In this document: piece by piece, positions 1 to 5,584 of the stretch | Position numbering within the stretch: the stretch's first letter is position 1 | Layout of the letters: the number at the start of each line of letters is the position of its first letter | Assembly (NCBI GenBank): GCA_021767625.1 | Contig: JAASTB010000133.1 | Coordinates: 1 to 6,385 of the forward strand | Length of the DNA stretch: 6,385 bases | Reading direction: 5' to 3' | Source: Wenzhouxiangella sp. | GTDB lineage: Bacteria > Pseudomonadota > Gammaproteobacteria > Xanthomonadales > Wenzhouxiangellaceae | Notes under the pieces: generated by a model | Told to the model about the DNA's origin: nothing | Database searches by the model: none | The model's input: the letters and a program-made list of their open reading frames with translations, nothing else | Program-made: the position numbers and the translations under genes

Positions 1-396
1 AGACAGGCGCCCGCCCGGACCGGTCATGAAAGGCGTGGTGCCGCCCGACAGGCTCCAGCTGGGCATCTCCCGCCAACTCAGCGACAGGGCCTGCCGGCCG
101 GAACGCTCTGCGAGAAAGTCCAAACGGCGCGACGGCAGGCCGAGTCGCGCCCCCGCCAGTCGCAGGTACCAGTCCCCTGGGTCCTGTCGAGGTGTTTCCA
201 GGTAGAGATTCACCAGAGGCGACACGCCGGACTCGTCCAGGCCGGAGAAGCGACCATAGCGGCCGACATCCTCATCGAGCCAGGCCAGGCCCAGGTCGAT
301 GCTTCCGAACAACTGCATCCCGGCGGCCCGGTTGGGCGCTGTCATTGCCGCCAGGCCAGTGGCGACGATCAAGACTGCGGCGAGCGGGATCCTCAT
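1..396 (-). CDS. mtrB: MtrB/PioB-family outer-membrane beta-barrel, 5' part only (runs off left edge)
   Basis: The first 132 codons of an open frame are visible; the rest lies outside the window. The protein begins with a signal peptide (MRIPLAAVLIVATGLAA..., probable cut near residue 26, after NRAAG). It then shows alternating strands and the family-like blocks YGRFSGLDESG (residues ~47-57) and LGLPSRRLDF (~86-95), followed by LSWREMPSW, which resemble the N-terminal repeats of MtrB/PioB proteins (GLD-D/E-G and LGL-x-SR, then a y-x-x-iPh motif). MtrB-type porins form the outer-membrane sheath into which the decaheme cytochrome MtrA inserts, giving an electron path between periplasm and cell surface. 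The start is fixed: the frame is closed by the mtrA TAG stop four codons upstream, and no other start codon lies between. The Shine-Dalgarno is weak (AGG ~9 nt upstream), so translation may be coupled to mtrA. No cysteine occurs in the 132 residues. Family assignment is from pattern recognition plus its mtrA neighbour; the symbol could equally be mtoB/pioB. Confidence 0.8.
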   Translation of the reverse strand, partial: MRIPLAAVLIVATGLAAMTAPNRAAGMQLFGSIDLGLAWLDEDVGRYGRFSGLDESGVSPLVNLYLETPRQDPGDWYLRLAGARLGLPSRRLDFLAERSGRQALSLSWREMPSWSLSGGTTPFMTGPGGRLS

Positions 397-405
397 GACC
401 GCGGC

Positions 406-1380
406 CTATCGCGTGAAGCCCGGCGAGGACGGATGGTTGGAGCCGTGGACCGCCGTATGGCAGTTCATGCAGCTCTGCCCGAGCAGGTTCGGGTCGGCGC
501 CCAGCGGCGGCAGCCCCGTGCCGCTGCGAACCGTGCTCGGATGATACTGAGCCAGGTGGCACTGCTGGCAAAGCTGGGGCGGCCTCTGGCGCAGCAAGGC
601 GTCGTGGATGGCGCCGTGCGGCAGGTGGCAGCTGCTGCAGTCTTCGCGCACCGGCGCATGCTCCCAGAGGAACGGCCCCCGCAACTCTGCGTGGCACTCG
701 TAACAGGTTTCGTTGAGCGTCATCCGGTTCAGCTCGGCCACCGTCGCGCTGCCGTGCGCATCGTGACAGTCGCTGCAGGAAAGCAACCCGGCATCTGAAG
801 CGAATCCGCCGGTGGCCACAGGATGCCGGCTCGGTCGCATGAACTCGGCGCGTTCGCGCTGATGGCATTCGAAGCAGACGCCCGCCTGCCGCGCGGGATC
901 GAGCGCCGGATCCCCGGCCGCGTCGTGCGCGCTGTGGCAGTCCGTGCAGGCCAGTTCCTCGAACTCGTGAACGCTGCCCTGCCAGTGGGGCGCCACTTGT
1001 CCGGCGTGACAGGTCGAGCAGGCCGCGTTGATTCCGGCGCTCGGATCATCGGGACCGAAGGAATGATCCGGCGGCGGTCGCGTGCCGTCCTCGGCCAGGC
1101 CCAGGTGCTCCCGGCTTGAGCCGTGACAGGCCGTACAACCCTGCCCGCCTTCGACGAACAGGGCAGCGTGGCTCGAGTGAACTATGCCTGCGGCAGGGAG
1201 GGGGGCATTTTCGCCGTGGCACATCAAGCAGGCGCGCGAGGGATCGGCCTGCTGCGCCGATGGTGGGGAGTCGGGTTGCTCTGCAGCCGCCCACAGGACC
1301 AGTCCGGTCCAGGCCAACAACGCCCCCAGGCCCGCCGCCAGGGCCCGAGGCCTTCCTCGTCTGTGCACTGCCTTGGTCAT
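406..1380 (-). CDS. mtrA: Periplasmic decaheme c-type cytochrome, MtrA/DmsE family
   Basis: A 324-residue secreted protein with exactly ten CXXCH haem-attachment motifs, at residues 51, 82, 121, 145, 169, 202, 226, 248, 271 and 304. An N-terminal signal peptide has a twin-basic head (HRRGRPR), a hydrophobic core (~13-31) and a probable cut after WAAA (~33). Length and spacing match MtrA/MtoA/DmsE cytochromes (about 320-335 residues). Diagnostic family blocks are CHAELRGPFLWEHAPV (227-244), CSSCHLPHG (248-256) and the C-terminal VHGSNHPS (311-318). Many further histidines (for example 106, 132, 138, 152, 186, 209, 241, 255, 312, 316) can supply distal ligands for bis-His haems. In this family the protein passes electrons between inner-membrane/periplasmic donors and the outer surface through an MtrB porin, in Fe(III)/DMSO reduction or, in reverse, Fe(II) oxidation. 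The mtrB-like gene follows after 9 nt, so they are one operon. The start is supported by GGGAGGG 4 nt upstream. Direction of electron flow and final partner cannot be told from the sequence. Confidence 0.95.
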   Translation of the reverse strand: MTKAVHRRGRPRALAAGLGALLAWTGLVLWAAAEQPDSPPSAQQADPSRACLMCHGENAPLPAAGIVHSSHAALFVEGGQGCTACHGSSREHLGLAEDGTRPPPDHSFGPDDPSAGINAACSTCHAGQVAPHWQGSVHEFEELACTDCHSAHDAAGDPALDPARQAGVCFECHQRERAEFMRPSRHPVATGGFASDAGLLSCSDCHDAHGSATVAELNRMTLNETCYECHAELRGPFLWEHAPVREDCSSCHLPHGAIHDALLRQRPPQLCQQCHLAQYHPSTVRSGTGLPPLGADPNLLGQSCMNCHTAVHGSNHPSSPGFTR

Positions 1381-1384
1381 CCTG

Positions 1385-1391
1385 CCCTCCC
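1385..1391 (-). promoter_or_regulatory. Ribosome binding site of mtrA
   Basis: On the minus strand GGGAGGG lies 4 nt before the ATG at 1380. It is a strong Shine-Dalgarno at slightly short spacing and decides the start of the cytochrome gene. Confidence 0.7.
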
Positions 1392-1398
1392 GATGGTG

Positions 1399-1421
1399 TC
1401 TCCGGCTCCCTCAGCCGGAGA
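1399..1421 (-). promoter_or_regulatory. Strong hairpin in the mtrA leader
   Basis: A perfect 9-bp inverted repeat (TCTCCGGCT / AGCCGGAGA) with a 5-nt loop sits between the arcA stop and the mtrA start. Neither strand carries a T-run after it, so it is not a canonical intrinsic terminator. It lies just upstream of the mtrA Shine-Dalgarno and just downstream of the transcription start expected from the FNR box. It could be a 5' stabilising stem-loop, a processing/attenuation element between arcA and mtrA transcripts, or a protein-binding palindrome. The structure is seen; the role is inferred. Confidence 0.5.
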
Positions 1422-1458
1422 AGCAGTGTCAGATTGGCATGGCGCAAATCACGGGACG

Positions 1459-1472
1459 TTGACCGGGATCAA
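1459..1472 (-). promoter_or_regulatory. Putative FNR/ANR-type binding site upstream of mtrAB
   Basis: The site reads TTGAC-CGGG-ATCAA on the plus strand (TTGAT-CCCG-GTCAA on the minus), matching 9 of 10 defined positions of the FNR/CRP-superfamily consensus TTGAT-N4-ATCAA. Its centre (1465.5) is 85 nt from the mtrA ATG. If it acts at the usual -41.5 position, transcription would start near 1424 and the -10 would be CAATCT at 1431-1436 (minus strand), which keeps the conserved A(-11) and T(-7) but is otherwise weak, as is common at activated promoters. It lies 17 nt beyond the arcA stop, so it would serve mtrAB and not arcA. The match is seen; oxygen control of mtrAB is inferred. Confidence 0.55.
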
Positions 1473-1488
1473 GCGCCGGGCACTCCGG

Positions 1489-2739
1489 TCAGGTCGATAC
1501 CGAATCCCGCGCCACCGGCATGGTCATGCAGCGACAGCCTCCGCCGCCGCGCGACAGTTCCGCCCCGCCAATGGTCACGACCACGCGCTCGTCGCGCCCG
1601 ATCGTTCGACCGCCATCGATCAGTTCCGGGGCGTCGACCACGCTGAAGCCGGCCTTGTCCAGAGCTTCGACCGTGTAGCGGTTGTGCCGATAGCCCAGGA
1701 TCTGGCCCGGGCCGAAGGCGAAGAAGTTCGCGCCGCTGGCCCACTGCTCGCGCTCCTGGTGGAACTCCTGCTCACCGCCGCAGTTGATGGGCGCGAGATC
1801 GATACCCAGCGAAGACAACGCGGATAGCACGTCGCGATGCTCGGTGATCTTCGCGTCCGGGCCGCCGTTGAAGGCGCAATGAAAGGCGCGCGAGCGATTG
1901 GGGCCGGTGATAAGCGGCGGAAAGACCACGCACTTGTCGTGGTCGACCATGGTGAAGATCATGTCGAGGTGAATCGTCGCCCGGGTCTTGGGAATCTCGA
2001 CGACGATGAAATTGCTGATCGGCCCCTGCGCGGCGATCGACCGCATCAGCTGGTCGATGCCAGCGACCGAGGTCCGTTCGCTGTAGCCGATCACCGCCAG
2101 GTCCTCTCGAATGACAAGCAGGTCGCCGCCCTCGATGGTGACCTCCGAGTTGCGGTTGTCGGTGCCGTCGAAATAGAAGCCCGAGGAATGGATATCGGGG
2201 TGGTACTTGAACACTGCCTTGAGCAGCAGCGCCTCGGCCATTCTTGCGCGATAGGCCATCGAACCGATGATGATCCGGTCGTTGACGCACATCGTCGCAT
2301 CGCGCGTGAAGAAGGTGTTCGGCAAAGGCGGAATGGCATAGCGCGACGGACTGAGGTACTTCTCCAGGCTGATCGGTTTCTTGGGCGTTCCCTCCACCAG
2401 TTGGCGCGCCAGGTCCTCCGCGGTGAGGTCGAGCAACTCGTCGCGGACCTCCGGCGAATCGAACAACTCGCACAACGCCTGCACTAGGGCTTCGCAGACC
2501 CGGCCGTCCTCGAGCACCTCGACCAGCAAGTCGCGCAGCTCGATCGTGCGGCAAACCTTCTCCAGCACGCCCTTGAGCTGGCGGTGTTCGCCGGTGGCCA
2601 GCTCCAGGTTCAGGATGTCGTCGTAGAGCACTTCGGCCGCCGTCTGCGGCGTCATGTTCTCGATCTCCTGGCCCGGCGTGTGCACGACGACGCTGCGCAG
2701 GGGACCGATCTCGGAGTTGACGTTGATATCGATGGACAT
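1489..2739 (-). CDS. arcA: Arginine deiminase
   Basis: A 416-residue cytosolic protein, the usual length for bacterial arginine deiminase, which hydrolyses L-arginine to L-citrulline and ammonia through a covalent cysteine adduct. The family N-terminus is present (SEIGPLRSVVVHTPG, residues 9-23), followed by LYDDILNLE (38-46). The catalytic set is complete: Asp147 in FTRD (144-147), Glu203 in EGGD (203-206), His257 and Asp259 in HLD, and the nucleophile Cys404 in the C-terminal GGGGCRCMTMP block; these correspond by pattern to Asp166, Glu224, His278, Asp280 and Cys406 of the Pseudomonas enzyme. The region ~67-125 is the helical insertion typical of deiminases. The start MSIDINV was chosen because it begins the conserved domain; a longer in-frame start would run into the divergent permease gene. 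The Shine-Dalgarno is weak. No arcB, arcC or arcD is adjacent, so the classic ATP-yielding pathway is not encoded here. An extra cysteine (402) sits two residues before the nucleophile. Confidence 0.94.
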   Translation of the reverse strand: MSIDINVNSEIGPLRSVVVHTPGQEIENMTPQTAAEVLYDDILNLELATGEHRQLKGVLEKVCRTIELRDLLVEVLEDGRVCEALVQALCELFDSPEVRDELLDLTAEDLARQLVEGTPKKPISLEKYLSPSRYAIPPLPNTFFTRDATMCVNDRIIIGSMAYRARMAEALLLKAVFKYHPDIHSSGFYFDGTDNRNSEVTIEGGDLLVIREDLAVIGYSERTSVAGIDQLMRSIAAQGPISNFIVVEIPKTRATIHLDMIFTMVDHDKCVVFPPLITGPNRSRAFHCAFNGGPDAKITEHRDVLSALSSLGIDLAPINCGGEQEFHQEREQWASGANFFAFGPGQILGYRHNRYTVEALDKAGFSVVDAPELIDGGRTIGRDERVVVTIGGAELSRGGGGCRCMTMPVARDSVST

Positions 2740-2800
2740 TGGGAAAACAGCCTGCCTTTGCGGTAATTCGTTCGGACCTGCATGGGCAAGCCCGCTGATC

Positions 2801-2818
2801 CGCCGGATTATACCGGCG
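2801..2818 (-). promoter_or_regulatory. Putative arcA promoter: perfect -10 hexamer inside an inverted repeat
   Basis: On the minus strand the sequence is CGCCGG-TATAAT-CCGGCG: a perfect sigma-70 -10 hexamer (plus-strand 2807-2812) exactly enclosed by a 6-bp inverted repeat. The start point would be near 2800, giving an arcA leader of about 60 nt. A modest -35 candidate (GTCACA, 4 of 6) lies 19 nt upstream, longer than ideal. Symmetric arms around the -10 look like an operator for a dimeric repressor, or could be chance in GC-rich DNA. Confidence 0.5.
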
Positions 2819-2891
2819 CGAACGGCGCCACTGTGACCTTCGGCAGTTGCAAGCCCCGCGCCGCCCTGCCAGTATTCGCCAATCTCGAGGA

Positions 2892-2898
2892 CAGAGGG
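2892..2898 (+). promoter_or_regulatory. Ribosome binding site of the AI-2E permease
   Basis: AGAGGGA lies about 8 nt before the ATG at 2907. It favours the start MSEREHV over the ATG 60 nt upstream, which has no comparable site and would lie in the promoter region. Confidence 0.6.
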
Positions 2899-2906
2899 AC
2901 ACCTCC

Positions 2907-4088
2907 ATGAGCGAACGTGAGCACGTGCCGTTCCCACAGCTGAGCCGCTACCAGATCGGATGGATACTCGCCAGCCTGTTGATTGCCGGCTGGCTGCTCT
3001 GGCTGCTCGGCCCCGTGCTGACGCCGTTTTTCATCAGCGTATTGATCGCCTACATCGTCAACCCGATCGTGGGCTGGCTCGAGGACCACCGGATGCGGCG
3101 CGATCTCGCCGTGTCGCTCGTCTTCGCGCTGGCCTTCGTGCTCATCGTGATCGTGCTGCTGATCGTCATACCCGTGCTGGTGCGGGAAGTGGCGGACTTC
3201 CTGGGCCGCCTGCCCGGCTACCTGGACGCCTTCCAGAAGAACGTCCTGCCGTGGATCGAGGCGCAGCTCGGCATCGAGCTCAACCTGCAGTCCTTCGACG
3301 TCGAGCGAGCGCGCAGGCTGATCCAGGAGTATTTTTCCAACATCGCCGGGGCGGCCGGAAACGTGCTCAGCGTCATGACCCAATCGGGCGGCCGATTCCT
3401 GGTGTGGATCAGCTCGATGATCCTGGTGCCGCTGGTTACCTTCTACCTGTTGCGCGACTGGCGCCTGCTGATGGACACCCTGCGCGACATCCTGCCGCGC
3501 AACATCGAACCGACCGCCGTGAGGCTGCTCGAAGACTGCGACGAAGCCCTGGGCGGCTTCCTGCGCGGCCAGTTGATGGTGATGCTGAGTCTCGGCCTGG
3601 TCTACGCGATCGGGCTGTGGATCGTTGGCCTGAACAACGCCATCGCCATCGGGATGATCGCCGGACTGGTCAGCTTCGTGCCCTACCTTGGCGCGATCAT
3701 CGGGGTGCTGCTGGCGGGCACCACGGCGGTGATCCAGGACTTCAGCTTCTTCTTCCTGCTATCGGTGGGCATCGTCTTCGTCGTCGGCCAGCTGATCGAG
3801 AGCTTCGTGCTCACGCCCAAGCTCGTCGGCGACCGCATCGGCCTGCATCCCGTCCTCGTCATCTTCGCGGTAATGGCCGGCGGCCAGCTGTTCGGCTTCG
3901 CGGGCGTGCTGCTCGCCCTGCCCGCCGCCGCGGCCGGAACGGTGATCGTTCGCTTCGCCTACAACAACTACAAGCTCAGCGAGGTCTACCAGGCAAACCA
4001 CGCCATGGATGACGAGCCGTGGGAAGAACCCGGGAGCGGGCCGGACGAAGAAGCGGCCGAGGATCGTGGAGCCGGCGACACGGCCTGA
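2907..4088 (+). CDS. AI-2E family transporter (PerM/TqsA-like permease)
   Basis: A 393-residue inner-membrane protein. Hydrophobic segments are visible at about 17-33, 38-52, 68-90, 164-182, 222-240, 244-272, 279-297 and 315-348, the usual eight-span layout, with a soluble region (~92-160) between spans three and four. Family signatures are FVPYLGAIIG (257-266), ESFVLTPKLVGDRIGLHP (298-315) and the glycine-rich GGQLFGFAGVLLALPAAA (325-342). Members are reported as exporters of small signals such as AI-2 or, for some homologues of halophiles, as Na+/H+ antiporters; the substrate here cannot be read from sequence. The C-terminal tail (367-393) is very acidic (DDEPWEE..., DEEAAEDRG) and predicted disordered. 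The gene is divergent from arcA, sharing a 167-bp intergenic region, and converges on the DUF4397 gene. A weak promoter candidate (TTGCAA at 2847) lacks a good -10. The start at 2907 is supported by AGAGGGA. Confidence 0.9.
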   Translation: MSEREHVPFPQLSRYQIGWILASLLIAGWLLWLLGPVLTPFFISVLIAYIVNPIVGWLEDHRMRRDLAVSLVFALAFVLIVIVLLIVIPVLVREVADFLGRLPGYLDAFQKNVLPWIEAQLGIELNLQSFDVERARRLIQEYFSNIAGAAGNVLSVMTQSGGRFLVWISSMILVPLVTFYLLRDWRLLMDTLRDILPRNIEPTAVRLLEDCDEALGGFLRGQLMVMLSLGLVYAIGLWIVGLNNAIAIGMIAGLVSFVPYLGAIIGVLLAGTTAVIQDFSFFFLLSVGIVFVVGQLIESFVLTPKLVGDRIGLHPVLVIFAVMAGGQLFGFAGVLLALPAAAAGTVIVRFAYNNYKLSEVYQANHAMDDEPWEEPGSGPDEEAAEDRGAGDTA

Positions 4089-4101
4089 GAACGGCGCGAC
4101 G

Positions 4102-4133
4102 AAAAGGCCCCGGCCGCGCTTGCGGCCGGGGCC
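4102..4133 (-). terminator. Rho-independent terminator of the DUF4397 gene (possibly two-way)
   Basis: A perfect 12-bp GC stem (GGCCCCGGCCGC at 4106-4117, pairing with 4122-4133) with a 4-nt loop is followed on the minus strand by TTTTC. It begins 29 nt after the DUF4397 stop. It also lies 17 nt after the permease stop on the plus strand, but no T-run follows there, so it mainly serves the minus gene and may only slow plus-strand transcription. Confidence 0.75.
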
Positions 4134-4162
4134 CGTGATGGCCCTGGGGGCGGTCGATTGAA

Positions 4163-5254
4163 TTACTGCGACTGATCGCTCAGGTTGCAGCCAACCGTGT
4201 CCACCAGGCGCTCGAGGGTCCAGGTGGCTTCGGCGCCACCATCGAGCATCGCGGTGAAGACCGCCTCCGAGCACGACAGGAACTCGATGCCGAAGGTGCC
4301 GGCTTCCTCGACGTTGGCACTGTCGTCGCCGGCCAGGGTCGCGCCGCTGGCGGTGTAGAGCGTACCCATCGCCTCACGGCCGTCGAAGCCGCCTTCACCG
4401 GAGTCGAGCGTGAACCAGACCTGGTCTCCCGAGCCGTCGGGCGCGTAGGTATAGACCGAGCCGACGAGCTGGTTGCGGGCCGGAATCGGCAGCAGGGCCA
4501 GGCCTTCCTCCGCGGCATTGGCCGAAGTCCACCAGCCGTTGACGCTGTTGTCGACCGGCGTGCGGGTCTCGAGCAGGCCGACCGGCAGGGCGAGAATGCC
4601 CAGCGGCTGGTTGATGCCGTCGCCGATCGCGATGACCGTCACGTCGAGCCCGGCCGGAAGATCCACGGGCAGCGGATCGATGTAATTGACCGTCCCGTCG
4701 TTGGAAGCGACCTTCAGGTCGTAGTTGCCGGCCGGAATCGCGAAGTAACCGCTTTCGGCGAAATACGGCACGCCGACCAGGCCGTTGACGACATCACCGC
4801 CGGCCGTGCGGATGGACACTTCGGTCGCTTCCGAGCTCGCGGCGAAAGGCGCGGCATGGACGACGCGGATGTTCAGGTTGCCGTCGCCCGGCGCCATCGG
4901 ATCGTCGACCAGCGGCCACAGCGCCAGGTCCTGCGTGCTGCCGTTACCTGTGGCCAGCACCGTGTAGTCGACACCGTCCGACAGCTCCACGGAGGCCTCC
5001 ATCGCGGGATCTTCTGAACCCGCGGGGAACACCGCCAGGTCGTAGCTGCCGGCCGGCAGCTCGACATAGTCGGTGAAGTCGCCGAAGCGGAAGTCCTCGA
5101 GCAGCGTATCGCCGTTTGCCGTCACCGTCACGGCGGAGCCTTCGAGACTGTCCGCGAAGGGCGCGGCGTGAACGACCCGGACGCGGGCATCGGCAAGGAC
5201 GGTAGAAGCCGCAAAGGTCGCGGCCAGACCAACAATCATTACGAGCTTTTTCAT
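4163..5254 (-). CDS. Secreted DUF4397 protein with two repeats and a C-terminal GWW-type domain
   Basis: A 363-residue exported protein of unknown function. It has a clear signal peptide (MKKLVMIVGLAATFAASTVLA, cut after residue 21), with no lipobox cysteine, so it is probably free in the periplasm or secreted. Two DUF4397 repeats follow: ~24-118 and ~128-226, each opening with a near-identical block (VRVVHAAPFADS and IRVVHAAPFAAS) and containing LPAGSYDL / IPAGNYDL strands; DUF4397 is a beta-sandwich domain often found in secreted or surface proteins. A third region (~236-356) starts NGWWTS and contains YTYAPDGSGDQVWFTLDS and ATWTLERL, resembling a domain I recall from secreted proteins of Xanthomonadales/Wenzhouxiangella. 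Its only two cysteines, 328 and 356, probably form a disulphide. The mature protein is acidic. AGAGGG-type Shine-Dalgarno (AGAGGG at 5264-5269) supports the start. A terminator follows 29 nt after the stop. No binding partner is evident nearby. Confidence 0.88.
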   Translation of the reverse strand: MKKLVMIVGLAATFAASTVLADARVRVVHAAPFADSLEGSAVTVTANGDTLLEDFRFGDFTDYVELPAGSYDLAVFPAGSEDPAMEASVELSDGVDYTVLATGNGSTQDLALWPLVDDPMAPGDGNLNIRVVHAAPFAASSEATEVSIRTAGGDVVNGLVGVPYFAESGYFAIPAGNYDLKVASNDGTVNYIDPLPVDLPAGLDVTVIAIGDGINQPLGILALPVGLLETRTPVDNSVNGWWTSANAAEEGLALLPIPARNQLVGSVYTYAPDGSGDQVWFTLDSGEGGFDGREAMGTLYTASGATLAGDDSANVEEAGTFGIEFLSCSEAVFTAMLDGGAEATWTLERLVDTVGCNLSDQSQ

Positions 5255-5406
5255 CGGGGGGAACCCTCTGTCTGTGAGTGCAGCTCGTTTTTACCCCCGG
5301 GCTGTCGACGCGCGATCAAGAAACCGTCGCGAAAATGTGAAGCCTGTCGTGAACTTCGGGCCGCCCCATGCGGACGCGTCTCTTAAGGGATTCTGCGCGA
5401 TGGAAA

Positions 5407-5493
5407 TGGTGCCCGGAGCCGGACTCGAACCGGCACGGTGTTGCCACCGAGGGATTTTAAGTCCCTTGCGTCTACCAATTTCGCCATCCGGGC
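5407..5493 (-). tRNA. tRNA-Leu (anticodon UAA)
   Basis: A complete class II tRNA of 87 nt including an encoded CCA. The acceptor stem GCCCGGA pairs fully with TCCGGGC. The anticodon stem AGGGA/TCCCT carries the loop CTTAAAA, with anticodon TAA at 5457-5459. The long variable arm (CGGTG-GCAA-CACCG) and T arm (GCCGG-TTCGAGT-CCGGC) are intact. It reads UUA/UUG codons, which are rare in this GC-rich DNA. It lies 152 nt upstream of the DUF4397 gene on the same strand and is divergent from the pgsB-like gene. Confidence 0.97.
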
Positions 5494-5502
5494 ATGCGAC
5501 GA

Positions 5503-5511
5503 ATGTTAGCA
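5503..5511 (-). promoter_or_regulatory. Possible tRNA-Leu promoter (extended -10)
   Basis: On the minus strand TGC-TAACAT lies 9 nt before the mature tRNA 5' end. The TG one base before the hexamer matches an extended -10. No good -35 was found at 16-18 nt, so this is a weak call. Confidence 0.3.
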
Positions 5512-5534
5512 GAGGCGCAAGTCTCCAGAGCGGT

Positions 5535-5564
5535 CTTACAAAGTCGCGCCGGTGCCGGTAACAT
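5535..5564 (+). promoter_or_regulatory. Possible promoter of the pgsB-like gene
   Basis: CTTACA (5535-5540, 4 of 6 to the -35 consensus) and TAACAT (5559-5564, 4 of 6 to the -10) are 18 nt apart. The start would fall near 5571, leaving a leader of about 14 nt. This would fit the very poor Shine-Dalgarno (GGGA abutting the ATG). Low confidence. Confidence 0.3.
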
Positions 5565-5584
5565 GCCCCGAACCGTCGACGGGA

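Noticed and set aside
1399..1421. Intrinsic terminator of arcA
   Set aside because: No T-run follows the stem on the minus strand; kept only as a leader hairpin.
1123..1827. Long plus-strand open frame (234 codons) across the 5' part of mtrA and the 3' part of arcA
   Set aside because: It lies opposite two well-supported genes, shows no domain or signal, and arises from the GC-rich codon bias of the other strand.
2740..2937. In-frame N-terminal extension of arcA by 66 residues
   Set aside because: It would cover the TATAAT promoter region and overlap the divergent permease start; the conserved deiminase N-terminus begins at the ATG at 2739.
4106..4133. Terminator for the plus-strand permease gene
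   Set aside because: The stem is strong but no T-run follows on the plus strand; the T-run follows on the minus strand, so it was assigned to the DUF4397 gene.
5337..5353. GTGAA direct repeat with a 12-bp period upstream of the DUF4397 gene
   Set aside because: Too short and unmatched to a known operator; likely chance.
5255..5406. Promoter of the DUF4397 gene
   Set aside because: TTCACA, TTGATC and GTAAAA elements are present but no pair has acceptable spacing and match.
5407..5493. tRNA-Leu as an integration site of a genomic island
   Set aside because: No integrase gene and no second copy of the tRNA 3' end was noticed in the window.
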